DNA of 27,743 nt from a virus: the IMG/VR virus record IMGVR_UViG_3300033004_000010, positions 1 to 27,743 of that record; one strand, given 5' to 3'. The notes beneath the pieces were generated by a model that saw only the letters and a program-made list of their open reading frames with translations, was not told the origin of the DNA and searched no databases. Below, piece after piece: positions 8,766 through 16,523 of this stretch (positions within the stretch are counted from its first letter, which is position 1; each line of letters begins with the position of its first letter). Both the position numbers and the translations under genes were made by a program.

Positions 8766-9725
8766 CTAGGAGTTCATAATATTGTTAATCATGCTCTGCA
8801 AACCTTCAGGCATATTCAGCTTTGGAATACCTGATGGGCCGCTAGATTTCGCACCTCCGCCTTCTCCATCCTCTTCAGCCCCTTCAAATTTTGGCTTGCT
8901 GGCCTTCGTGCGCATGCCAGTCATGTCAAGAAGTTTAGGCTTTTCCACCTTAGCATTATTGGTTTTCGGTGCCTCATCCACAATCTTACCTGCTTTAGGA
9001 GCTTCAATCTGCTTCTGCTGTGCAGGAGCTTCCAAGGCGTGATGTGACTGCACATTGTGCATACCTATAATGTTGTTAGCTGATCCTTCCTCAGCAATCC
9101 GAGCCGCAAGACCTTTTTCGTTCTGGTCAAGATTGGCAGGGGCGAAATTGACGATGCCCTGCTTACCTTGTTCGAAATAGATATAAGTCTTAAAGTCACC
9201 AAGATTGGCTTTCCTACCGCCCATGTCCACATCATCAAACTTGGTTGCATAAGAAAAAAAGTTCTTCAATGATGCCGGAGGAACGCGGAACAGCCAAATC
9301 TTATCCATGCCCATCTTAGGCACGACGACAGCCATCTTAAGAAAGTCCTGGCAAGCTTTGACCTGTGCACCTGTCTTGCTGGTCTTACTCCCCCAGACGT
9401 TCTTAGGACACTGAGCGCACGTCTCTGCCTGCTTGTTCTGTGCACTAGTGGCGGGGATTACGCCGTCATCCGAAAAGCAATCAGGTGCTTTGTGATCATC
9501 AGCTTTAGGGTCGAAATCTTCCTTATAGAAAATCTTGCACAAGTTAGGATTGCCATCAACGAAGATGACAGGACACATAACAAGCCCGTCATCATCCATC
9601 TCAGACACGACTTTAGTGTTATCTCCGTCAATGCAAGTAAACGTGTTACCTGCAATAGAGAGCATGGGGACAGCTTGTCCGCCAAGGACTTTGCGAAGGT
9701 TGGTTGTGAGTGCTGCGAGGCGCAT
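8766..9725 (-). CDS. Cys-rich phage replication-operon protein, possible ssDNA-binding role, 319 aa
   Basis: Start ATG 9725 has a good AGGAG about 9 bases upstream. The central region carries PDCFSDDG ... CAQCPKNVWGS ... VKACQDF (residues ~81-126), a four-Cys pattern that looks like a zinc ribbon. The N-terminal half is compact and globular. The last ~100 residues are Pro/Lys/Ala/Gly-rich and disordered, with a short final helix (LQSMINNIMNS). I recall proteins with this Cys pattern in phage replication operons without an established function. A single-strand-binding role is only an inference from position and from the acidic, flexible tail. Confidence 0.75.
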   Translation of the reverse strand: MRLAALTTNLRKVLGGQAVPMLSIAGNTFTCIDGDNTKVVSEMDDDGLVMCPVIFVDGNPNLCKIFYKEDFDPKADDHKAPDCFSDDGVIPATSAQNKQAETCAQCPKNVWGSKTSKTGAQVKACQDFLKMAVVVPKMGMDKIWLFRVPPASLKNFFSYATKFDDVDMGGRKANLGDFKTYIYFEQGKQGIVNFAPANLDQNEKGLAARIAEEGSANNIIGMHNVQSHHALEAPAQQKQIEAPKAGKIVDEAPKTNNAKVEKPKLLDMTGMRTKASKPKFEGAEEDGEGGGAKSSGPSGIPKLNMPEGLQSMINNIMNS

Positions 9726-9728
9726 TAG

Positions 9729-9965
9729 TTATTCTCCTGTCTTAAGATAAGCTTCGAAACGCTTAGCGGCTTCGACAACATATGATGGTTCTATACCTGA
9801 GCCATGGTATATCTGAGATGCCATTGTAATGGCTGTATACTTAAGATGATAGTCTTCAATAAAAGTCCCTGGCATTTGTGGGTATCCTGCTATGCCCACA
9901 CCTAGCATCTGCGCAGCGGCTTTTTGCTGCCTAGCCTTCTCTAGGTCTTCTATTTCTCCGTCCAC
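9729..9965 (-). CDS. 78-aa unknown protein
   Basis: Starts at GTG 9965, immediately after the stop of the upstream gene (9966), and ends 3 bases before the next start. It begins acidic and helical (GEIEDLEKARQQKAAAQ), then has a Gly/Pro stretch and a helical C-terminus. No family recognised. Tight packing in the operon supports it. Confidence 0.65.
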   Translation of the reverse strand: MDGEIEDLEKARQQKAAAQMLGVGIAGYPQMPGTFIEDYHLKYTAITMASQIYHGSGIEPSYVVEAAKRFEAYLKTGE

Positions 9966-10349
9966 TTAACTTCTCCTAACGTTGATGTTATATCTATATT
10001 CCAGTCTGATACCAGGAACGCTTGTTCCTCCCCGATCCAGATAAGCCTGAATACCAGACTTACTAGCACGGATGTCCATAAGATCTTGCCACGTGTCCAG
10101 TGCAAAATTTACAAACGCATTTTTGTCTTCAGTAACAACTGTAAGCAACTTACTTCTATAAGGTGTACCATGCTCAGTCTTGAACGACTGCATATTGTTC
10201 TGCTCAAGAAACTGCCCAAAGATACCTTCTAATGTCTGTAAAGCTTCCTTAATAGGCTCAAGCTCAAGCTTATGCCTATTCTCCAATTCAGCTTTCTTAT
10301 CCCTAAGTTGCAGATATTTCTGCACCATATCGTCTAGTGAGTAGCTCAT
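9966..10349 (-). CDS. 127-aa phage protein with N-terminal coiled coil
   Basis: Coupled to the SNF2 helicase by an ATGA overlap (10346-10349). Residues ~5-45 form a coiled coil (KYLQLRDKKAELENRHK). The rest, with KTEHGTPYRS, a YLDRGG segment and the ending YRYNINVRRS, matches a small phage family I remember near replication genes, of unknown function. The helical start superficially recalls Gam-type host-nuclease inhibitors, but I would not assign that. Confidence 0.7.
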   Translation of the reverse strand: MSYSLDDMVQKYLQLRDKKAELENRHKLELEPIKEALQTLEGIFGQFLEQNNMQSFKTEHGTPYRSKLLTVVTEDKNAFVNFALDTWQDLMDIRASKSGIQAYLDRGGTSVPGIRLEYRYNINVRRS

Positions 10350-11770
10350 TCGTCAAACCCCCCATCTTCAATTAGTTTCAGCATAGCACCTTCGAGGCTT
10401 CTTCGCTGTTCAAGTCTATCGTATATCTCTCGCTCCACTGCGCACCCGGCAATTTGTGCTGTGTATGTATCTTTAGTCTTCCCTGGTCTATCGATACGGT
10501 AATTAGCTTGTACGTAGACTTCTGACTTATCCGTAGGAGTCCACCACACTGCGGTAGTAGCAGCAGTGAGAGTAAGTCCGTGTGCCATTGTTCCGGGATC
10601 GGCGAAGATAACTTTTGGCTCATCACTATTCTGGAAGTCCTCGAAAATCTTGCTTCGTGCACGAAGGCCCACCGCACCTGTCACAAGCGCGCAAGGCACC
10701 CGCGTCTTGAAGTGCGAATATAACATATCTAACACGCATCGGAAAGAGGCAAAAACCAGGAGCTTGTCACTTGACTCCCGGATCAGGCCGGACAGGATTT
10801 CCAGCCTCGGGCCGCAGTCGATCACGTGCCCGTTGCCCTTGGCATCATAGACGGCCCCCGCCGCGATCTGCAAGAGCTTGAGCCTCAACACGCCTTCGTG
10901 AACAGCCGTGATCGGCACCCCGCTCGCCGTCGCGGCACGCATCTCCTTCTTAAGCTCGTTGTAGAGCTTGTGCTGTGCGGCGCTGAAGGGTGCCTCATAC
11001 CGCTGGGGGATCGAGGGGGGCAAGTCGTGCATCGCCCGTCTCGGGATGCGGATGCAGGGCTGCAGCAGCTTGCGCGCTTCGTTGTACGCCTCGGGGAGCG
11101 GTTCCCATTTGTGCATGGCGCGCATGACCATGGTGCGCTGTTTGAAACTCGTCTTGCTCTCGGTGTAGCCCGCGTGCATGAGGCGCGCTTGCCCGTGCGC
11201 AGCCATGTGGGAGCGAATCACTGGCGTGCCGGTCAGCATCCACAGATAAGGCCGATGCCGGAGGATTTGGCACGCCTTACGATGCCGCTCGGTGTTCGCC
11301 TCGCTATAAGCCGTGCTCTCGTCAATGATGACAATCTTAATATCGTGTCGCTGCATAAGGTGCGCAGCCACAGCAGGTATCTTAATCCCATCATAATTAA
11401 TAATATAGAAGTCAACTTTCTCTTTGAGTGCACGGAGACGTTTGTATTTATCCCCGTGCACAATGGTGCAGGACCGCCTACCAAAGAAATGTGTAGCTAT
11501 TTCTTTATACCACACTTGTCTGAGCGTCGAGAGTGGCGCTAAGACTAGTGCCTTTATGTTGTACCGCTTCTGTGTGCACATGAGATAATCTGCGGCCCAT
11601 AGTGCGGAGATCGTTTTGCCACAGCCCGGATCGTTAAATACATACATGTGCGGGTTTAATACCATAGCAGTAGCAGTAAGCTTTTGCTTCTCTGCTATGT
11701 GCTCAAACCGACATGGCCAATCATAGCCGGGTAGGAATTCAGGTTTATCTAGCATACACATGTGCCTCAA
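10346..11770 (-). CDS. SNF2-family (superfamily 2) DNA helicase/translocase, 474 aa
   Basis: ATP-driven DNA remodelling or unwinding enzyme. Motif I NDPGCGKT (46-53), motif Ia LVLAPLSTLRQVW (75-87), motif II IIDEST (148-153), motif III TGTP (180-183), and the C-terminal motifs AHGLTLT and YRIDRPGKTK are all visible and in order. 474 residues is the normal size for the phage form. The start could be M1, M4 or M6; 11770 overlaps the VRR-NUC gene by 26 bases. This helicase and VRR-NUC pair is common in PolA-encoding phages, where it is thought to act in replication or recombination. Bases ~10770-11320 form a strongly GC-rich island in the middle of the gene. Confidence 0.93.
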   Translation of the reverse strand: MRHMCMLDKPEFLPGYDWPCRFEHIAEKQKLTATAMVLNPHMYVFNDPGCGKTISALWAADYLMCTQKRYNIKALVLAPLSTLRQVWYKEIATHFFGRRSCTIVHGDKYKRLRALKEKVDFYIINYDGIKIPAVAAHLMQRHDIKIVIIDESTAYSEANTERHRKACQILRHRPYLWMLTGTPVIRSHMAAHGQARLMHAGYTESKTSFKQRTMVMRAMHKWEPLPEAYNEARKLLQPCIRIPRRAMHDLPPSIPQRYEAPFSAAQHKLYNELKKEMRAATASGVPITAVHEGVLRLKLLQIAAGAVYDAKGNGHVIDCGPRLEILSGLIRESSDKLLVFASFRCVLDMLYSHFKTRVPCALVTGAVGLRARSKIFEDFQNSDEPKVIFADPGTMAHGLTLTAATTAVWWTPTDKSEVYVQANYRIDRPGKTKDTYTAQIAGCAVEREIYDRLEQRRSLEGAMLKLIEDGGFDE

Positions 11771-12053
11771 TAGTGGCTATCATATCTATAACAGCTTGTA
11801 TGTCATAAGCAACGCAGGTCACACCTCCTGCAAGACTTACATCATCCATAAAAGCCTCTTGTAACTTAGTCACTTTGTTAGGCTTCACCTTTGTCTCGAT
11901 AGCAAAGAAAATCCCCTTATGGCAGCCGATGAAATCAACTGCACTTTTGCCGTACCCAGATGGCACGGGCATCCAATAGAATGCCCGCACCATGTCCAGA
12001 TATGCCTTAACCTCTTCCTTTAGCTTACCTTCTGGTGTCTTCTTTACCATCAC
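11745..12053 (-). CDS. VRR-NUC domain nuclease, 102 aa
   Basis: A single-domain PD-(D/E)XK nuclease of the VRR-NUC (FAN1-like) type. Conserved positions are visible: E13/E14 in the first helix, VDFIG with D40, the FAIETK motif with E53 and K55, and Q65 in the following helix. Two start codons (12053, 12050) follow a GGAG; the second has the better spacing. It overlaps both neighbours. Members cut branched or structured DNA; the phage role is probably processing of replication intermediates together with the adjacent helicase. Confidence 0.9.
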   Translation of the reverse strand: MMVKKTPEGKLKEEVKAYLDMVRAFYWMPVPSGYGKSAVDFIGCHKGIFFAIETKVKPNKVTKLQEAFMDDVSLAGGVTCVAYDIQAVIDMIATIEAHVYAR

Positions 12054-12216
12054 ACTCCACCTGAATAAAGAATTCTATACCTTCTTTGGGACGTGGGTAT
12101 AGCTCGATGTTGCCACTAGGGAGAACACAAAAGTACTGGGGCTTCCCAAAATATTTAGCCTTGTTGGTCAGCTTATTTAGTTCGACAAGAGATACTTGTC
12201 GTAGCGCATATTTCAT
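12025..12216 (-). CDS. 63-aa unknown protein
   Basis: Coupled to the upstream gene by ATGA (12213-12216) and overlapping VRR-NUC by 29 bases. Mixed alpha/beta-looking sequence with a basic helical start (ELNKLTNKAKYFGKPQ) and a charged tail. No family recognised. Confidence 0.6.
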   Translation of the reverse strand: MKYALRQVSLVELNKLTNKAKYFGKPQYFCVLPSGNIELYPRPKEGIEFFIQVECDGKEDTRR

Positions 12217-12602
12217 TCTGCGTTACCCTTATTCACACTCCTAGCCATTTGTGCAACGGAGCTAATGCCGAGCCATGCATCGTCATTCTCGGGATTGCCA
12301 TTCACAATTTTAGTTATTTCTTGCAAGATCATCTCAACAGCTTCACACTGATAGGGCTTGAGCTTCGTGACGCCATTGTGACCATAGACGATTCGCTTAA
12401 GATTTTGTGACAGTGCAGCGTGATCAGCGAATGACTTAGCTACTTCGCTAACTTCCTTATTCGTTATCACTTTCGCTTCTCCCTCTTCCATCTTCGATAA
12501 GTAGTCTGCCAGATCGTTCTTGACTTTCGCTTGCACTGGATCTTTCTCGTTGAGCATCGTTTTCCCCTGGTTGTATGGTTTCAGGTCTTCTATATCTTTC
12601 AT
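12213..12602 (-). CDS. 129-aa protein, weakly similar to DUF6378/DUF1599-like phage proteins
   Basis: The C-terminal half, with EAVEMILQEITKIVNGNPEN then DDAWLGISSVAQMA (~residues 86-120), follows the pattern of DUF6378/DUF1599-type proteins (helix, K-I, G-N-P, D-x-W, helix), but key residues differ, so the assignment is tentative. Starts at 12602 and 12557 are both possible. The first 146 bases overlap the upstream gene in another frame. In that overlap I count only about 4 of 49 T-ending codons, against 14 of 44 just after it, which is the mark of dual coding. Confidence 0.6.
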   Translation of the reverse strand: MKDIEDLKPYNQGKTMLNEKDPVQAKVKNDLADYLSKMEEGEAKVITNKEVSEVAKSFADHAALSQNLKRIVYGHNGVTKLKPYQCEAVEMILQEITKIVNGNPENDDAWLGISSVAQMARSVNKGNAE

Positions 12603-12804
12603 CTTTAGGTCCGTATAGCTTTACATCTAACTGATTGTATTCTTTTCTCAGACGGCTAACTTCCTCAGCCCAATAAGCGGCTTCTTTTTTAGCCTCCAAT
12701 AAGTCAGCCGTTATATCTATATGCTTTTCTTTATCGGTCTTTTCTCGGCGGGGCTGAGTTATACCGCGGTTGTGCACATGACTATCTATATTGCCCATAG
12801 TCAT
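12457..12804 (-). CDS. 115-aa coiled-coil protein with overprinted, disordered C-terminus
   Basis: ATG 12804 follows GGGGAG at normal spacing and lies right after the stop of the DUF4031 gene. Residues ~30-65 form a coiled coil (LLEAKKEAAYWAEEVSRLRK). The last ~48 residues are Arg/Glu/Ser/Gly-rich and disordered-looking, and they are encoded on top of the next gene. Loss of T at the wobble positions of the partner gene, which are first positions here, supports translation of this frame to its end. Function unknown. Confidence 0.6.
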   Translation of the reverse strand: MTMGNIDSHVHNRGITQPRREKTDKEKHIDITADLLEAKKEAAYWAEEVSRLRKEYNQLDVKLYGPKDERYRRPETIQPGENDAQRERSSASESQERSGRLLIEDGRGRSESDNE

Positions 12805-13065
12805 CTATTTTCTCCCCCTATCCTTTAGCCATTGTGGCAGGTCTTTCCATTTGATCTCCTGTGCACCGAGATCCATAGCTAGTTTCTTTTTACTTAAGCA
12901 AATATCGTAGTGAGACCAGCTAGCCTTGGGAGGGCACTGATGCCATTTTTTATTTACCCCTATTTTTGCAGCCATATAATGCAGCTCTGCATCTGTATCG
13001 GCAAACATATGACACATGATCATCCTGCCGAACGGTGCTCGCATGGTATCCACAAACACAGCCAT
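12805..13065 (-). CDS. DUF4031 family protein, 86 aa
   Basis: The sequence follows the DUF4031 signature closely: FVDTMRAPFGRMIMCHMFAD at the N-terminus, then the ELHYMAAKIGV helix, WHQCP, HYDICLSKKK and an AVEITW-like QEIKW segment. Normal length for the family. GGAG lies 7 bases before ATG 13065. The biochemical function of DUF4031 is not established; it is common in phages and bacteria. It sits between the Fe-S nuclease and the coiled-coil protein in the replication operon. Confidence 0.85.
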   Translation of the reverse strand: MAVFVDTMRAPFGRMIMCHMFADTDAELHYMAAKIGVNKKWHQCPPKASWSHYDICLSKKKLAMDLGAQEIKWKDLPQWLKDRGRK

Positions 13066-13117
13066 TTATTTTCTCCTCGTCTCGATAGCTTCGCTCTCGA
13101 CGCCATAAGACATCGCT

Positions 13118-13783
13118 TTAGCTTCGTCTTCTGGTTTCTTTATAGAACTTGCAATGAGAATGCTCACACCAGCCGCATAAAGCATTCTTGCTAGCATGCC
13201 ATACTTCCATGTTGATACGAGACATAATGTTCTCTATCCTCTTCTGCGTCTCATAGATAGTTGGACCTAAGTTATATACATCTCCGAACTTACCATCTTT
13301 CAACCATACATACATGCCGGCAATGTTTTTAACTGCAGGATAAAAGATACTAAGGAATAGAGCTTGTATCTCTAGCTCGAACGGGTCTTCCCAAATCTTA
13401 CCAGTTTTCCAATCAAGTATAACTGCACTATCCCCATTAATCACATAAAAGTCTATCTTGCACCGGCCCCAGACATCGCTAGCCTTGAAACCCGTTTGTC
13501 TCCACTCACGAGTTAAGCCCATCTCATGCTCAGCCGCGCTAATACCACGCATGGCTTTAGCCTTATCGAAGAGCGGCTTATAAGCTGCATAATTCTTCTC
13601 AATATCTTCCGGCTTAAGTACACCCTTTATATAGTGTTCTGCTGCTTTGTGCACGTCGTTACCGAACTTCATCTCCGGGCTTTCCTTATAAGGATAAGTC
13701 CGAGTTACATAGCGGGCCTCAGCTTGCAAACGACAACGAAGGTACGTGCTTAGGAAAGAGTAAGACCAAACGAGTGGCTTCAT
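13118..13783 (-). CDS. PD-(D/E)XK nuclease, Cas4/RecB-like with a Cys cluster, 221 aa
   Basis: RecB-family nuclease. Visible catalytic residues: H45 in GNDVHKAAE, D111 in RCKIDFY, D124-x-K126 in VILDWKTGK, and Q140 in ELEIQALF. One Cys near the N-terminus (C17 in YLRCRLQAEARY) and three near the C-terminus (C203, C206, C211) have the layout of the 4Fe-4S cluster of Cas4 and AddB-type nucleases. Such enzymes resect DNA ends. In the phage context it probably serves recombination or replication-end processing, as there is no CRISPR array here. The stop of the upstream small gene is one base before its ATG (TGA-A-ATG). Confidence 0.9.
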   Translation of the reverse strand: MKPLVWSYSFLSTYLRCRLQAEARYVTRTYPYKESPEMKFGNDVHKAAEHYIKGVLKPEDIEKNYAAYKPLFDKAKAMRGISAAEHEMGLTREWRQTGFKASDVWGRCKIDFYVINGDSAVILDWKTGKIWEDPFELEIQALFLSIFYPAVKNIAGMYVWLKDGKFGDVYNLGPTIYETQKRIENIMSRINMEVWHASKNALCGWCEHSHCKFYKETRRRS

Positions 13784-13784
13784 T

Positions 13785-13979
13785 TCACACCTTAGGTTTC
13801 TCTAACTCATTTGCATATTCTCGAAACATGGCTATTATTTTATGTTTATCTACTTCCCACACAATTAGCAATTCAGTTGCAGCACCTATCATAGCTAAGG
13901 CAGTTGTTATGTCGGTAGGGCAACCACTGTCGATAATAACCTGCTTTATGAAAGTAGCTCTATTTTTCGTATCGGTCAT
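13785..13979 (-). CDS. 64-aa unknown protein
   Basis: ATG 13979 follows a GGGGG-rich ribosome site and lies 20 bases inside the end of the polymerase gene; the stop is one base from the nuclease start. Largely helical, with one moderately hydrophobic stretch (ITTALAMIGAATELLIVW) that could be a buried helix or a weak membrane segment. No family recognised. Confidence 0.65.
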   Translation of the reverse strand: MTDTKNRATFIKQVIIDSGCPTDITTALAMIGAATELLIVWEVDKHKIIAMFREYANELEKPKV

Positions 13980-15795
13980 AAATTCCCCCTTCCATCTCTA
14001 TTGGTAAGTCCGGTGCCCAGCTAGGGCGGATCTCAGCTATTCTCATCAGTGCCATATGCTGATTCTCTGTGTGCACGAGATGCACAAGCTCGTCATACGT
14101 CTCTAAAACTAAAGGGACATCTTTAGGCATGCGCAAAGCTGCTTCAGCAACGACACAACGTGCGAGAAATTGGTTGATGTTCTCAATAAATTTCGCTCCA
14201 TACATTTTAGATTTTCTATTTCTTTTTGGGTACATGAACCAATCTGGTTTTGCATCATCTGGATATATAAGCCCATACTGCAGTGTATCGTAGTGCATAT
14301 AACTCCCTGTAGGAGCGTACACTTTTTTATCTCTAATTGTAAAGCACTTCCAAGAGAATTCTTCTCCATTTGCTATTGCTTTCATAACTCTTAGTCCTTC
14401 CTTCCATAGTTGGAGGACAAGAGGATTATCTTCTCGAAACACTCGAACAGCTGTGCTTGCTAGTTCTTCGGTTATAACCAGTTTAGAACCATCAGGTAAT
14501 TTGATATTTTTACCGTTGACATACTTAAAGAATTTCATATCTCCCATACCGTACTGGCATCCAAGTTTTGTTTCTTTACCTATATGCCTTCTCTCAATGT
14601 CTTTTTTCGTAACCTCGAAGCCAAATATTTTTGTAGCCATATCGCAATAGCTATCTTCCCCCCGTTCAATAAATTCTAGTTTTTCTTTATCGCCAGCTAA
14701 CCATAGTAGCGTCCTTAGTTCTATTTGCTTGGCATCAATGATGCTAAGCTTAAAGCCTTCGGGTGCACAAACCGCTTTGCGAAGCTCCGAGCCGCGTGGA
14801 AGGTTGCGAAAGTTAGCCTTATCTCCACCAGTTCCCCGGAGGGTATGGGCTCCTGCGTGGTGAGTGTAGTTGCAGAGCCTACCCCGCTCAGCCATTGTAA
14901 GAAGGCGTCCAGCTCTTGTTGACTTAATTGTAGATCGCACACCAAGCCTTGCTTCGGCGAGCGCGCTGATAGTCTCGTCTTCATGCTCACATAGCTCCTG
15001 CATGAATTCGTCAGTTTTCGCTATCGCGGGTATCTTTTTACAAACCCCGGTCTTCTCATTAAACTTTCCGTCTTTGTGTTCTACGTGCACACCGAGTGAC
15101 TCCAGTATGCGGACAAACTTAGGTGCACTTTGCAAGTCCTTCTCTAGCACGCCAAGCTCGTCTAATATTGTCTGCTTCCTATCCGCTTCTTCCTTGCATA
15201 CGCGTGTCAGCATCTCTATATCACCGACAAGCTTAGGCTCGGTGAACATCCGTACAGTCTTGTCTATAAGTTTCATTTCGAACGAGGGGACAAGCGAGAG
15301 CATCTCAACGAAAAGTTGATAGCATAGCTTACAATCGTGCACAGAGCCTTCGCCAAGCTGCTGCATCACTCCGTTTGAGAGTTCATGGAAGCGCTTTCCG
15401 TCGAAGAGCTGGTAGGGGACTGTCTTTTCTCCGAGTCCGTGCTTTTCAGCCAGTGCTGCAAGAGAGAGTCTCTGACATGGGCCGTATGCAATGCGACCCA
15501 TGCTAACAGTATCAAAGAGAAAAGCAGGGACAACATTGAAATGGTGGGAAAGTATAAATCCATCAAATTGAGCATGGTGAAAGATAACTCCTGTATTTAG
15601 CCAATCAACAGAAGCAAGGAAAGAAGCTATATCTGGCTTAGTATAGTATGACCCCCGGTCGGTTAAGGGGTCATACACACCGAGGCACAGGGCTTCAAAG
15701 CGAGGGTCACGGACATAGCTTTCCGTGGTCATCTTCTTAAGTGTGTAGTCTTTTGACGACCAATAAGTTTCGAAGTCGAGTGCGAGGATTTTCAT
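13960..15795 (-). CDS. family A DNA polymerase with 3'-5' exonuclease, 611 aa
   Basis: The replicative polymerase of the phage. The N-terminal exonuclease shows ExoI DFETY (7-11) and ExoII HHAQFD (73-78). The polymerase domain shows motif A IIDAKQIELR (catalytic D354), motif B RRHIGKETKLGCQYG (402-416), and motif C ETYDELVHL (D568, E569). The segment FIENINQFLARCVVAEA (537-553) is also typical of phage PolA. The residue equivalent to E. coli Phe762 is Leu (L411), and the His normally before the motif C Asp is Tyr. The length fits T7-like PolA without the 5' nuclease domain. The start overlaps the upstream stop by ATGA. Bases ~14760-14950 are a weaker GC-rich patch. Confidence 0.95.
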   Translation of the reverse strand: MKILALDFETYWSSKDYTLKKMTTESYVRDPRFEALCLGVYDPLTDRGSYYTKPDIASFLASVDWLNTGVIFHHAQFDGFILSHHFNVVPAFLFDTVSMGRIAYGPCQRLSLAALAEKHGLGEKTVPYQLFDGKRFHELSNGVMQQLGEGSVHDCKLCYQLFVEMLSLVPSFEMKLIDKTVRMFTEPKLVGDIEMLTRVCKEEADRKQTILDELGVLEKDLQSAPKFVRILESLGVHVEHKDGKFNEKTGVCKKIPAIAKTDEFMQELCEHEDETISALAEARLGVRSTIKSTRAGRLLTMAERGRLCNYTHHAGAHTLRGTGGDKANFRNLPRGSELRKAVCAPEGFKLSIIDAKQIELRTLLWLAGDKEKLEFIERGEDSYCDMATKIFGFEVTKKDIERRHIGKETKLGCQYGMGDMKFFKYVNGKNIKLPDGSKLVITEELASTAVRVFREDNPLVLQLWKEGLRVMKAIANGEEFSWKCFTIRDKKVYAPTGSYMHYDTLQYGLIYPDDAKPDWFMYPKRNRKSKMYGAKFIENINQFLARCVVAEAALRMPKDVPLVLETYDELVHLVHTENQHMALMRIAEIRPSWAPDLPIEMEGGIYDRYEK

Positions 15796-16133
15796 GCCAA
15801 ACCTACATCGGCTCTTTTTTGTTTTTCGAAAGCCGCTTCTTGTTCGGCGATTGCTTTCTTAAGCAATTCTTCTCTAGTAGGGCTTTTTTCTTTTGCACGA
15901 TCCTCTTTTTCTTCCCGCTCTATAGAGTCCAGAAGTTTCTTAACAATATAAACTGCATCTGGTTCTTGAGCATAACCGCCCTCTCTCGGATATAGCAGAT
16001 AAACAAGCTTCTCTATAGCCCGAAAAGCCCTGGCTTCAGCATTAAGCCGCTCATTTTCATCCCTTAGTCGCTGTATAAGGTCTACACAACGTGTAAGGGC
16101 TTCTTTAGCTTGTGCTTCGTGGTGTGGTTTCAT
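15792..16133 (-). CDS. 113-aa helical/coiled-coil protein
   Basis: ATGA overlaps at both ends link it to the polymerase and to the gene upstream. Almost wholly helical and charged: LIQRLRDENERLNAEARAFR near the N-terminus and EKEDRAKEKSPTREELLKKA near the C-terminus. No recognised family. Position directly before the polymerase makes an accessory role possible, but nothing in the sequence proves it. Confidence 0.65.
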   Translation of the reverse strand: MKPHHEAQAKEALTRCVDLIQRLRDENERLNAEARAFRAIEKLVYLLYPREGGYAQEPDAVYIVKKLLDSIEREEKEDRAKEKSPTREELLKKAIAEQEAAFEKQKRADVGLA

Positions 16134-16351
16134 GCGTTTCCCGCTGGTCCAACAAATATGGTTTCAAATCTGTCTGCTTGGAAAGTCATAACACGCTGAT
16201 GACCATCAACCGTGCCCAGACTAAAATTGACAAGAATCTTATGGTTGACTCGCAAGTCATCCATAGCATTGCATAAGGAGCCAAGACTATCGTATATCAT
16301 CTTTATCTTAGCTTCTTCTTGTGGGGTAACTCGTTTAGGGTCAGTAGTCAC
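16130..16351 (-). CDS. 73-aa unknown protein
   Basis: Starts at GTG 16351 with GGGAG upstream and overlaps the preceding gene by 11 bases; ends in an ATGA overlap with the next. A helical first half is followed by a probable beta region (VNFSLGTVDGHQRVMTF). No family recognised. Confidence 0.6.
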   Translation of the reverse strand: MTTDPKRVTPQEEAKIKMIYDSLGSLCNAMDDLRVNHKILVNFSLGTVDGHQRVMTFQADRFETIFVGPAGNA

Positions 16352-16523
16352 TGAGTTTCTCCCATATCTCTCTTACTGTCTCTCTAACTTCTATCATAAG
16401 ATCTTTATCAGCAGCAAAATATATATTTGTTCCTTTGGTTCCTTTTCTAAACATATCTACATGATAGAAATTAATAGTTACTTGTTCATCTCTTTGCAGA
16501 TCATAGAGTGTTATAAACTTCAT
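16341..16523 (-). CDS. 60-aa unknown protein
   Basis: I place the start at ATG 16523, which overlaps the endolysin stop by ATGA, rather than at the longer in-frame start at 16559 inside the endolysin gene. Short alpha/beta-looking protein (MKFITLYDLQRDEQVTINFY), acidic C-terminus. No family recognised. Confidence 0.6.
   Translation of the reverse strand: MKFITLYDLQRDEQVTINFYHVDMFRKGTKGTNIYFAADKDLMIEVRETVREIWEKLSDY

Noticed and set aside
10826-11542. 238-codon + strand frame opposite the SNF2 helicase
   Set aside because: Same reason: GC-rich antisense shadow of a strongly conserved gene.
13066-13113. 15-codon - strand frame between the Fe-S nuclease and the DUF4031 gene
   Set aside because: Too short, with no ribosome site; most of it is the ribosome-site leader of the DUF4031 gene.
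4162-15795. Idea that the genome uses the Z base (2-aminoadenine) because of a purine-type enzyme with a PolA
   Set aside because: The enzyme is PurD-like ATP-grasp, not the PurZ (adenylosuccinate synthetase-like) enzyme of Z-genome phages, and no DatZ-type HD phosphohydrolase is seen.
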